From Trichoplax sp. H2 (taxonomy: Eukaryota; Placozoa; Uniplacotomia; Trichoplacea), in contig NOWV01000037.1 in assembly GCA_003344405.1 (NCBI GenBank), positions 490,839 through 554,838 of the forward strand: a stretch of 64,000 nucleotides of DNA. Direction: 5' to 3'. Shown here piece by piece: positions 1 through 11,770 of this stretch (within the stretch, counting starts at the first letter, position 1; every line of letters starts with the position of its first letter). The notes under the pieces were generated by a model. The model had not been told where the DNA came from. It worked only from the letters and a program-made list of their open reading frames with translations, and did no database searches. A program made the translations under genes and the position numbers.

Positions 1-1679
1 TATTGAGTTTTAATTGATAGTCATGCGCTTGGAGAACATGTTGCTTTTCTATACACGTACTGCATATACTCTAAACTACTGCTACTGCATGGAAGGATTG
101 TAAAATGACTTCACCAATGGAGTATAAAAACACACACTGTAGTAGAGTAGAATACTAGATTGTGAAGATCGATACCTTTGAACTTGATATACAGTACTAT
201 TGATGAGCATGTCATGAATATTCTGACTCGTACAGTAAGTTGCAGTTCCTTCATGCTATTACAGTGCTATACTTGTAAAATACATAGCAACTGTCGTTTG
301 TCGAATTGGCTACAACAGTGGTGATGACTTTAATCGATATGCTCTACTGTAGAAAAGAGGCTGATTTTGAATGGTGTTGATTTCGTACTATTCAGTTGAT
401 GAGATGGTAAAATGTTGAAAAAGAATCCCAGAGATAAACAAGATAGACTCAGGACTTTCCATACTCGTACATAGAATACTGCAATTGGTGCTAGGAGTGC
501 TGCTAGGTTGGAAAGATGAAAAGTACATGGCCCACTAAGTAGAATGCAATCCGTTGTGTTCTATTGATTAGAATGGATTTGATCCGAGTATAATACATTA
601 CTGCACTCCATGGGCTTACTTATCCTGTTGTCAATCTTCCAACACACTGCAGCAGAGAAAGGGATTTTGACAAAATGGACAGTCCAACCCCATTTTAGCT
701 TACAGTACAGTAGTATCCTTACAGTATAGTCTAGCTACGGCTACTGATGGGCTCCTCAATGGCATTTTAGGAGTGGATAATTGACTGCAGTTTGTAAATG
801 GATTTATTTGCAGCTTTTGGAAACAACGCTGAGGGCAGTGCATTTCCCTCAAACCAAGCCTTGAAGTAATGGACAGACGGATGATAGGCGACGGACGTGT
901 GGCTGACACTGACGTCAAGTGGAAAGTCGGCGATCCGTTCCGCGACCAGCTGTGGTTGACTGTTGAACAGTGTCGAGTGTACTTTCGAATGATTTTTCTT
1001 TTCCATATTGAATCTATTGACTTTATGTACTGAATGGTGCTATAGGTCACTTCATGACTGGAAAGAGCGTTTTCTTTTACTGCGCATGTTACAGTCGGGT
1101 ACAAGTAATCTACAGTACTAATTTACACTTTTACAGTACAAAAGGTTCTCTTTCACAGTACACGGTACTGTACGGTACTGTGATCGTTGCTTGAGAGTTG
1201 AGACAACGGAAAAGTCGATGACACAAAGCCCTCGGGCAAGGCAGTCCCATACTGTACTCTTAAGGGTCTCTATTGTACACGTACAGTACTGTATATTCAA
1301 TATAGAAAGCGCTCCAGCCATCAGCTCATTTACTGCGCATGTTCCACTCGTGTCATCTGAGTCATACTGTACTGTACTGTGCTGTAGACTACAGTGTACA
1401 GTATACAGTACTAAACATTTTCTTTTACAGTACTGCACTGTACTGTAGACTGCCGTTGGAGTTTTCCGGTCCGTTCCGGTCCAACTTACAGTATGCCGGA
1501 GTACAGTACTACAGTATGACCAACCGGCCGTACTGTACACTGTACACTGTACTGTCGTCGTCTTGTCGATGACACAAAGCCCCTGGACAGCCAGTCAACA
1601 GACTCAATATAGAAAGCGACGACAAATATCAGCCATCAGCAATTTTTTTCCTCGATTAATCCCTTCCAATCGATTCAAA
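1..1679. other. Upstream region of PSMD4, no gene seen
   Basis: No convincing coding exon is visible here. The open frames between about 700 and 1570 run through GTAC-rich sequence and look like chance ORFs. The last 500 bases before the PSMD4 start carry a diverged duplication: an 18-base string (gtcgatgacacaaagccc) occurs at 1214 and again at 1565, and tcaatatagaaagcg occurs at 1297 and 1603. The PSMD4 promoter and 5' UTR probably lie within the second copy. No clear TATA box was identified. Confidence 0.5.
1125..1560. repeat. Cluster of GTAC-centred palindromic motifs
   Basis: This stretch is packed with variants of tactgtac / gtacagta, a self-complementary core, for example around 1150-1180, 1255-1292, 1365-1410, 1425-1445 and 1500-1555. 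The same motif recurs in other intergenic parts of the window (about 28210-28330, 35300-36480, 39360-39400 and 61365-61430) and is sparse inside coding exons. It behaves like a dispersed motif rather than a fixed-period tandem repeat. Function unknown. Confidence 0.6.
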
Positions 1680-4600
1680 ATGGTGTTAGAATCGACTATG
1701 ATTTGGTAAGTCTAGCGGATAACCAGCGTCTGTTGATAGTGTTGTGATAGTTGACGATGGAATGCGATGGTCATGCAGTGGTACACGATCATGACCAGTG
1801 AGAAAAATAGACTAATGCTTTTCATTTCTTTTTGCCATACAGCGTTGATGATAGCGAGTGGATGCGAAATGGCGATTTTTTACCCACTCGAATTCAGGCC
1901 CAACAAGATGCTGTCAATCTTCTTTGTCAAGCTAAAACACGCCAAAATGCAGAAAATAATGTGGGCTTACTCACGTTAGCCAGGTATGTCAATTGTCAGG
2001 CAAAGGATAGCTTTGCAACGCCTGCATCCATTCCATACAGTCTGTACTGGACTGGACAGTTTGTAGCACAAGTCAAACTGACCACTTGTCGTCGACATGA
2101 TCCATGGCAGACATTGCATCATTCAACATTAAGTCTTACTATTGAGTACAATCTACTACAACCGTACAGACTGGATTTCTATCTGTGAATTGATTTTGCT
2201 TACAACTGATTGAATGATGATCAAGGACATCAAAGTAGAGAGTGAAGAAAGTCACTTTACCATCACGCTCAACGGTTGAATTTCAATGATAAAAGCAATA
2301 GAAAATATCCAATTTTCCACTTCATCTTCAGCTATTCCATATCACAATTGAGCGACAATCAAAATGGATTCATAAAAGTTATTTCATTACAAGCTGCGTC
2401 ATCTTTACCAATGGCAATAATATTCAACTTGGATGGACACTTTGACTTGTTGGTCATATCAAAGAGTCTGAAAATACATACAATAGTAACAGCTTGAACC
2501 CAGGACCAGTCTACTGGCCATTCCATCCACTCGATGGGCTGGGAATAACTTTTCTATTCCTTCTGCTACGTCATGATCCATTTATATGGAAGTAAAAGTA
2601 CAAGTGATGCAAAATCAGATAGTAAACTAATTAAGATACTGTACTGTAAGAAATGCAGCCTAAGTTGTTTTAGTCTTCCTACGAGGCCTCAACCCAGTCG
2701 TATGGAAGCACAAGTGACGCAAACGCATTTAGTAAACTACCTACATTACATACTGTACTGTGCTGTAAGAAATTCGCCTGAAGTTTTCCTTTCCTTCTGC
2801 TACGCCATAATCCATTTTTATGGAAATAGAAGTACAAGTGACACAAAATCAGATAGTATACTCAATAGCAACTGTGCTGGAAGAATTGGACTAAGGCTAT
2901 CATTGGTTGTATTAGGATGGAGTTTAGATCAGTTAGATGGACGCATCTTGCCTTATTTCTACTATAAAGGAGTTCAAAAATTGCTCATGGGTATAGGCTG
3001 AACTAAACTAGTTTACTTGCTATAATCACTACAGTGATGATGATTCTGCTAGTTGGATGGGTTCCATACCAGTCTTCCATTACTTTTACTACTCCATGGC
3101 CCAATCGTATGGAAATAATAGAATTGTAGACTGGGCATGATAAGGCAGAGAAATACAATCTTACACCCATTGACTTCCATAATTAGATGGATAGTTTAGC
3201 ATAAACGGAGGATAACACCTGGATTGATCCAAGCTCAATTTTGAGATCAATACTGTCACTCATCTCAATGGGTGTATCACTGTATTAGCAGTATCATATC
3301 GTAGACTACTTAAAATAAATGCACCATGATTTATAGCAGGATGATTGTATCTGCAGGTTTAAAAAGTTTTGAAAGGGTTAATAAAACTACATTCGCCTCA
3401 ATTTTACTGGATAATAATCGATAAAAATGCAATCTTTAGAACTCTAATACGTAGGCCATTCGATAAAGGCAGAATGATTGTAATCTTTTCAATAATTCAT
3501 CTCTTATGTTGATACATCTTTAATCTGCTTGACATTTACAGCTTAAGAGTATTAACAACGTTGACCACTGATGTTGGCAAAATTCTCAAGAACCTTCATG
3601 CTGTCTCACCAAAAGGAAAAATTGATATGGCCATTGGTGCAAGTACTGCTATTGTAAGTCAATTTTTTTCTACATATCTACATTACAATAGCGTTGTGAT
3701 GAGATTCTCAAGTTAAACGTGAAACACACACTTAAGAGATAGTAGAACTGTAGTATAAGTAGCATTATCTTCAAGATTGTTGTATGTAATTTTGGCATTA
3801 TCAAAAGCAATTACTCTATCTACGGTAATCCATAGCACGGTACTGATATGGTAGTATTGCTCGCTCCATATAATATTCATAATTTCCATACTTTTTTAAC
3901 ATATTATTAATAATTTCTTAATAGTTGGCCTTGAAGCATCGAATGAGCAAAAATCATAAAATGAGACTCATAATATTTATTGGTAGTCCTATTGAAACAG
4001 AAGAAAAAGATGTAATTTCAATCAATTTATCATAAAATTATTGGCTTTCCATTTAATTTTATTTTATACGATAAAAGTATACATTTTAAATGAAATTCGT
4101 TCACATCTTTAGTTAACGAAACTTGCCAAGAAATTAAAAAAGAATAAAGTCAGCGTCGATGTCGTTAACTTTGGAGAAGACGTATGATAATTATCAGCTA
4201 CTATCTTGATTGAACATGATTAACTACAGTTATTTTTGAACCTGTAACCATTGTTTTTTAGACTTCTAATACAGAAAAACTAACAGCTTTTATCAATACT
4301 GTAAATGATAAACAAGGTTCAAGGTAAAAAATGAAGAAAGTTTATCTATATCGCACAGTGTTGATCATTTTCGTAGAAGTAGAATTGTTTATCAGTCAAC
4401 AAACTCAACTTGCTATCCTTAAACCATCATAGTTTATATAGACAGTATTGCTTTCAATTGAAAAGTCTATTCGTTGTTTAATCCAATTATTAAATAATCA
4501 TGCGCTAATCTAGACTAAATAGCTGCTACATGATTTTTTGATATATAGTCATTTAGTTACTGTACCACCTGGACCACTACTTTCGGATGCGTTAATGTCC

Positions 4601-5582
4601 TCTCCTATTATGGCGAATGAAGACGGCTCAATGCCAAATACCGTTAGCGGTTTCGGCGGCAATGTTGATTTTGTAGATGCTGATGTTGATCCAGAATTAG
4701 CTATGGTACAAATGAGATAGATAGTTTGTATCATCCAATAGCTGAACACCGTAAATGCCATTGATAATTTTTATAAATTATTGTTTCATCAGGCTCTTCG
4801 CGTTTCTCTTGAAGAATCGCGGCAAAGACAAGAAGAAGAAAGTAAGAAAGCAAATTCTGTTGCGGCTCAGGATGGCAGTGCATTTACACCCAATCCAAGT
4901 CAGTTACAGTGTAAATTATATTCGTTGCTGTTAATGTACATTGTTTCATTGTTACCAGACTAATTAATTTACTATTGGTTTATAGGTTCTATTGAAGAAT
5001 CATTACTTGAACAAGCATTGGCCATTTCTCTAGATTCTAGAATGGAGACAACTACTCCAAATACGGATAGGCCAGATACAACGCCGAGGGTAAGATAGTC
5101 AAAAATTGATCCGTTACTGTCATTATCCAATTCTATAGGTTAGAATCAGCTAAAAAGGATGTCCAGTATTTATGAAGAGCAACTGATATTAATCGATGAT
5201 TTTATTCACTATGGAATTATTGCATTCAGGAGGTCTCAAGTTTAACTGAAGAGGAACAAATGGAACTTGCTATGCAGATGTCATTACAAGGTAGGCCTAT
5301 AACTGTAATAGATATGTAATGATTGCTTGTTGAATTTTATATTGATTTTGGATAGACTTTAAAGATATACGAGAAGGCAATGATGGAAATAAAGAAATGG
5401 ACGAGGAAATGGATGCTACGGATTTAATTTCCGATCCATCAGTGTTACAAACGGTATTGGGTAGTTTAGAAGGAATCGATCCGAATAGCGATATGGTAAG
5501 AAATTTAATGGGATCTCTACAAGAAGAGGAAGAGGCTATGGATGTAGATGATGGTAAAAAGGAGAATAAAGATGCAAAATGA
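1680..5582 (+). CDS. PSMD4: 26S proteasome non-ATPase subunit 4 (ubiquitin receptor Rpn10)
   Basis: This is the proteasome ubiquitin receptor, which sits in the 19S regulatory particle and captures polyubiquitinated substrates. Eleven exons can be joined in phase: 1680-1705, 1843-1983, 3542-3653, 3925-4011, 4113-4181, 4262-4323, 4549-4705, 4793-4898, 4986-5089, 5230-5290 and 5356-5582. They give 383 residues, close to the human 377. The N-terminal von Willebrand A domain starts [20 protein letters not shown] and contains the conserved VTVPPGP stretch. Two or three ubiquitin-interacting motifs follow: [18 protein letters not shown] and [13 protein letters not shown], each with the central Ala and Ser. 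The C-terminal tail is acidic and then basic. The start is fixed by the family's invariant N terminus. Intron 2 is long (about 1.56 kb) and repetitive; the others are mostly short. The gene converges on the NSD gene. Identification is near certain; exon borders were read by eye. Confidence 0.97.
2560..3150 (+). repeat. Diverged tandem repeat inside PSMD4 intron 2
   Basis: Three to four imperfect units of roughly 110-130 bases follow one another. Each has a ccttctgctacg or similar box, then tatggaa..agaagtacaagtga, then a caaaatcagatagta variant. Copies start near 2560, 2685 and 2800, and a weaker one lies near 3085. The 142-codon open frame across it is a by-product of the repeat and does not join the PSMD4 exons in phase. 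Confidence 0.6.
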
Positions 5583-6813
5583 AGTACCGTCAGCGTACAA
5601 CGATTAGGGTGCATTTACTGTATATCTCTACCTGTAGTTGCGCTGTCATTGCTTACCTAAGATTGTTAATACAGTGTTTGAAGTGACCGAAATTATTGCC
5701 ATTGGTTGCGCGAGTGTAGTCAATTCAACTTTTTATACCAACATTAAGATTACCGAGTAACCATCGTTATAGGTTGTATACAAAATATTTAATGACTGTG
5801 CTATTCATTGTCATTACATATCTTTATATTGATTTAAGTTCGATATAACGTTATTGGAAGAAATCGTTGATATTCACGTCTGTATTGGATATGGTATTAC
5901 TGCCATACATAATAAAATCCTAGAATATTGCACTTTCAAGGGTTTCAGACCTTACTGATCGAATTACTAACAACTAACATTTCTGCTCGAATGGATTAAC
6001 ATTTAGACATCAATTCTATCGCTAGTGTATCGTCTCAAACGTTTCACCTACATACAGAGCATAATAATATCTGCAATAAATGCATTGCCTTAAAATTTCA
6101 GGATGAATTACGAATCATTGTCGTTAGTCAAGGCTGAAATAGTTACGTAAAAATAGAATACATACACTACATGACAATTAGATTCTCAACGGCATGAAAA
6201 ACGATTGATGCTTTCTGTTTGTGTACATCATTCCGAATTTTGGACGTATGTGTGAAATGCTACGACTAATAAAACGATTTATGTACCAATAGTTATAGAC
6301 AAACAGTTACGATAATAGTGAAGTCAATTGTATTTTCTACCAATAGCCAGTAGGCGATTTTAAATGATACTGTTCTATATACAAATACAGGTAAATATAA
6401 CTTTGAAAACATTTTAGTATAGTACCACATTCAATTCAAGTCCTGAAATACATGCACCAATTTCGAAAAAATAAGTGCCATGTTATTGATAAAGATCGTA
6501 CGGGGTAAAGCCTTTGTACAAAGATAGCGAGTTTTAAAATGGGAGATATTACATGAAAGATTAATTTATGATATAGCTATCAATTTTAATAATTAAAAAT
6601 GTCTTGCTATGGTAAATTCCATACTGCATGACTACCTTAAATAACAGGTACTGGTAAATATTCGAAAGATACCAGCAATTATTACATACAAATATAGCAC
6701 ATGTACAATCAGGAACAATGACAAATCAGTAGCAGGTCATTTGCGTCCATATATGAGCGCTTCATACTTTTAACAAATTTTCGTGATGCTTATGATGATA
6801 TGGTCTGCCACCA
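5583..6813. other. Spacer between convergent PSMD4 and NSD genes (3' UTRs)
   Basis: No coding exon is seen. The region presumably holds the two 3' UTRs running toward each other. A canonical AATAAA on the plus strand at 5911-5916 is the best candidate for the PSMD4 polyadenylation signal. No repeat array was recognised. Confidence 0.5.
5911..5916 (+). terminator. Candidate polyadenylation signal of PSMD4
   Basis: AATAAA lies 329 bases after the PSMD4 stop codon, in AT-rich noncoding sequence. It was chosen for its position and canonical form only; the cleavage site is not visible. Confidence 0.4.
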
Positions 6814-9800
6814 TTAGTTGGACTTGTTAATATCTTGGTCATCGTCGATACACTGGTGGCAAAGCAAAACCATCTCTCCACAGCTATTCTTAGACTGAAT
6901 TCTACCGTTAGCGTGCGTTTTACAAAATGAATTCGGACAACGGCTACATAACTGATTAGCAGCTTTACCACAAATATCACAATGATGCCACGGGCAATCC
7001 CATTTTCCTCGAGGGATACCATCAATTGTTAGACATTCCAAGTGATAGCATTTATAGCAACTTTTACGACTGCACATTATTAGCTGTCCGCCATCACCAC
7101 ACACATAGCATTCATCTTCGTGTTTGATTGCTCTTTTTCGCTTTTTTCGTTTTTTGCGCTTACCTTGACCATTATTATTCTTGTTACTTTTATTATTGCC
7201 GCCATCCTTCCCTTTAGTAGTGGTCGTACTTTTAATTTTAGCTCCTAGATACTTTCTGCAGAGTTTCGAGCCGCAATGGCATTCCGCTTGATCATTTCCA
7301 ACAGCATGTAGTCGGTAATCAAAAGTCAATTCTTCTCCTTGTTTGATATCGTCAATTGCAAACAAACCTATACAGGTGAGACCATTTACAGTCCATTTGT
7401 GGGTTTCACAGTTTGGCTGGCAACTATGGTTCATGAAACGAGCCAAGTTGCCTTTCTGACCTGCATCGATAATGACATCTTTGTCAATATTTAACATATA
7501 AAAATTCTTTTCCCCTTTCGATTGTGCCATTTTTATCCTTTGATAGCAAGTTTTCTCATTGAGTAATTCTCCTACGTACTCTACCACCAAAGTACCCGCA
7601 TAAATATCTTCGGCTGATTTTAAGCCCCAACCACACTGGTTTGATTTAAATATTTCACTTTTTGCGTACTCTAACTTTTGAAAACGCTGGTTTTGGCATT
7701 TATCACCAGCCGGACACATACTTGAGTTGCATTCACACATTAACATACGATTTATACAATTAGAACTACTACCACAAGGAGCTTCGTCAGTCGGTTTACA
7801 ACTACAAGGTGTGTACTCGGTTAAATTTGGCCTTATTAAAGCATCCACCAATTTATTTATCTATGTGATGAAAGAGAGCAATTACTATTCGATTTGCTTA
7901 TTAAATTTTACAACGCACATTACAACATAAATAGAAATAGAGAATGTAAAGACACCACGGTGAATTTGATAATGGTGATATACTGAAGCAGTTGTTACCT
8001 TGATATGCTTGTAACTCGGAGGCTTTTGAGATCTCCTTTCTTGACTTTTTGCTTCCTTTTTTTCTCTGCTTATTTTCCGTTGCGTAAATTTTTCTTCTGC
8101 TTCTTTCAATGCTGTGACGTAGATATATATATGAGGTGATGTTTAACATTCACATAACTTGCAGTAAAGACCGTAGATTGAGTAAAACGCTTCGATAGAC
8201 TCACCTTTACCAAATGATTTGACAATTCCTTTACGACCTAATTTGCTTGCTCTACCATCAATATCTTCCTCTTCGTAACCAAAAATACGCGATATTGATG
8301 TCCAGCTATAATCATGTGATCCCAAAAATTGCACTGAAAATTCTCCCGGACCATGCTTCAGTGCTAAGATATTATCCGGCACATACTTACGATTACAGAC
8401 TTCAGCTGGCCACCAACTAGCATCAATTTTGAGGTAAAGCATCATTAAAATTTCTTTATTGACATATTTTATTATTACCATTTATCAACCGAGAAATACT
8501 GGTCACACTACTTATAACAGCACTTAAATAACGTAAATCTCACCGGTAGGCTCCAATTTTAACCCAAACAATATCTCCAATGACAGGAAATTTGCCATCA
8601 ATACATCCTCTACAGAACCATTTATCTTCGTTAGGCTTTGGACGACATTTCTCATCCAAGCAATTTTCATGATAAGATGCAGGACATAACTCGCAACAAA
8701 TTAAATTTCCTCCTTGAGAGCAGGCAAAGCACCAACCGACATTAACATGTTTGACTTTTGCATCTAAATGCTATAAAGGTAATTGAGTGATAGAAAATAT
8801 TATAAGAATTTCATTACACATAAACATTTGATCAATAGGTAAATTTTTCTACTATAAAGAAAATGGAGCTTTCTTTTCACTGTACCTTGTTGCAAATAAT
8901 TGCGGATGAATTTAATACCTTACACCCTGCCGGCAAGCAAGCTTCACTGGCATGATATGAGACTGGGCAATAAATACATCGTGCTAATTTCTTCTGGATA
9001 ACAACATCAAAGTTTTCGTCATTTTTCGATATTGCGAATGCAGTACATGTAGTACAGACATGCCGTGGACACCTAATGCATCCTTCTTCACTAACTTGAC
9101 CACATGTAAACTGCGATATACATGTGTCATGATAACATTTTCCGCACCCGGCTACTTTGCATGGCAGTACAGGCGGCTCGCTACTTCCACACACGAAACA
9201 TTTCCTAGTACCACTTGTACATTCCTGACACTTGAATCCTTTAACTGGCCATTCAGTTATACCGAGACATTCCAGATGAAACTTTGAAAAACAACCACCC
9301 TGACATGTAACTAATTTCTCGCCAATTCCTTCGCACAACATACAAACGCCTTTACTTCCAGGTGATTCACGAGCTCGACTTCTAGGCTTAGAGAGCTTGC
9401 GTTTTTCAACTTTATTAGATGTTGCCTTATTTCCTCTTCCTTTCACTTTTTTTGGAGATATCATCCGGGTTCGTTGATTCTTTAAGATTCGTTTGTCATT
9501 TACTAGCGACACCATAATGTCTTCTGGAAGGGTCACTTTATTATCACTAATTGTTTTATTCATCAGTTTTTTAGTCATAGGTTTAACAACGATTTTACAT
9601 TTTCTGGAATTTCTGACAATGTCTATATCAGTAGTGGTCTTTTTTTGGTTTTCCTGATTACGCTTTTTCTTGTTAGGGGTAAGGCCTTCAACTACGTGGC
9701 CTTGTAATTTACTCGATAACTTTCTTTTTCGTGGTGATCTTTTAAGGTGACACTCAGACTCTTCTGGATACGGAGAATTATGCACAAGCTCTTGATGTAT

Positions 9801-10679
9801 CTGCTCTTCATTATCATTATTACTACTGCTATCTTGAAATGTGTTGTTTATTATAGCACTGTCTTTTTTATTGTAGCATTTATGATTTTTAATATCGATA
9901 GGATCATCGATTTTAGTTCTCTTGGTCCCTCTAAGACCATTGACGGAATTTATCCTTTTGGCTCTCGTTGACGTATTTGAAGTATGATTGGTGTCCTTTG
10001 ACAGTATATCTTTTGTTGGACTCAGATTAGTCGTTGCTTTGATAATTTGTACCAATCTTTCCTTCCTCGGTAACTGTAATGCTACTTTTGCTTCATCAAT
10101 TGCTAGAGTTATTAATTCCTCTCCACAGTTTGATAGGGAATTACTATGGTTAACCGGAAATTGAGGGAGCTGATTGTCACTTGTAAACGAGATTAATAGC
10201 TTTTCAGGTATCCAACTATAACTAACTTTACTACCGAAGTAGCGAACATGATAAAAAATAATCTTATGGCGGCCACGAATTGAAGTGAATAAGCCAGTTT
10301 TCGGTTCATAAACTATCATTGCTGGCCACCAAGGATGGCCGCTAATTTTGCTCCATACAATGTCACCAACAATCCTATTTTTAAGCTGCATTGCTTGACA
10401 TTCGTGATTTTGAGCATCGGATATTGATTGTTTAATAACGCTTAACTCTAATTGGTTATTTATGGTATTAGGTAATTCTAATATTTTAACATTATGATCA
10501 TTTTTTATACTAGCATCCATTACGGCAACTTTTGCATCAACAGTAGCTTCCCCATTATTTTGAACATTTATAGCATCAGGCATCTTTGGCATTTCAGTTT
10601 CTCTTAAAGCTGATTGGCAAATATCAGGATTGTCCTTATGAATAATTTCTTGCTTGGTTTCTAGTACGACGGATGGCAT
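6814..10679 (-). CDS. NSD-family histone H3K36 methyltransferase (PWWP-PHD-SET)
   Basis: This nuclear lysine methyltransferase is predicted to mono/dimethylate H3K36. Five exons join in phase (10679-8886, 8770-8544, 8416-8205, 8111-7999, 7860-6814) to give 1130 residues. Domains in order: PWWP1 (about 101-165, GHPWWPAMIVYE); three PHD-type zinc modules (about 445-598); a PHD in exon 2 (about 600-655); PWWP2 split across exons 2 and 3 (WWPAEV); a Cys-rich AWS segment (about 795-845); the SET domain with CGWGLK, RFMNHSCQPNCE and ELTFDY; a post-SET cluster (CHCGSKLCRKYLG); and a C-terminal C5HCH PHD (about 1030-1125). This order is diagnostic of NSD1/NSD2/NSD3, and the gene looks like the single pre-duplication orthologue, so no paralogue symbol is given. 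Exon 1 is unusually long for this window. The start is the only in-frame ATG upstream of PWWP1, beginning MPSVVLETK. Confidence 0.95.
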
Positions 10680-10889
10680 TTTTATTGGTTATTTCTACAG
10701 ATCAACAAAGATGTCGGCATTTAGCCCCTCAAAGCATACAGAAACTACACACGCAGTATGATAGTTAATCAAACTAGTTCAAATTCTAATCCTATTCTAC
10801 TGTATCTATATGTATTATTATGAGTGCCCCAAAATTTGGAACTAAAAGCACAAATTAGAATTGTTATTTGAGCTAAATTTTTGAATATA
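10680..10889. other. NSD upstream region
   Basis: This short AT-rich stretch between the NSD start codon and the 10.9 kb repeat array presumably contains the NSD 5' UTR and promoter. No distinct motif was identified. Confidence 0.4.
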
Positions 10890-11770
10890 ATGTGTACTGT
10901 ATTAATAACCATAGGTGCATGCTACATACAATAATTATATATATATATAATTGGGTCGACTTTTATATAACAGTCTATTTTATTGTACATTCTATAATCT
11001 AGTTACTACACATTAGTTGGGTAGACTTTTACAGTATATAACCATCTATTCTAGTGCAAATTGTACTGTATAATCTGGTTAGTACACATGAGTTGGGTAG
11101 ATTTTCATATGACAGTCTATTCTGTAATCGAGTTACTACACATTGGTTGAGTAGACATTTGTATGACAATTTATTCTAGTGTATATCCTATAATCTGGTT
11201 AGTGCACATTAGTTGGGTAGACTTTTATAAACCATTTATTCTAGCATCTCTTGTACTGTATAACTAGGTTACTACACATTAGTTGGGTAGATATTTATAT
11301 GACAGTCTATTCTAGTGTACAGTTTATTGCATAATCTGGTTATTAGACTTTTAGTTGGGTAGATATTTGCGCGTATATGACAAGCTATTCTTGTGTATAT
11401 TCTATAATCTAGTAACTATACATTAATTGGGTAGACTGATATATGACAAACTAATTTAGTTACTCCACCTTAGTTGGGTAGACTTTTGTATGACAATCTA
11501 TTGTATAATCTGGTTACTACACATTAGTTGGGTAGACTTTAATATGACAATCTAATCTAGCGTATATTGCATAATCTAGTACTATACATTAGTTGGGTAG
11601 ATAATTATAGGACAGTCTATTTTATCTATAATCAGGCTACTACACATTAGTCGGATAGACGTTTATATGATAATCTATTCTTGCGTTTACGTATTCTATA
11701 ATCTAGTTGCTACACATTCGTTGGACGGACTTTTGTATGACAATCTATAGTATTCTTGCGTATCATCGAG
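10890..11770 (+). repeat. Diverged minisatellite, unit about 60-75 bases
   Basis: About 13 imperfect units share the core cacattagttgggtagactt, followed by tatatgacagtctattctag and a variant of tataatctggttacta. The core occurs near 10950, 11013, 11090, 11140, 11213, 11280, 11355, 11430, 11475, 11528, 11590, 11650 and 11720. Units differ by many substitutions and small indels, so the array is old. The open frame at 11707-11919 is a by-product. Confidence 0.85.

Noticed and set aside
700-1572. Several open frames of 70-140 codons on both strands
   Set aside because: They cross GTAC-palindromic sequence, are rich in Cys, Thr, Val and Tyr from tactgtac reading, and occur in overlapping frames on both strands.
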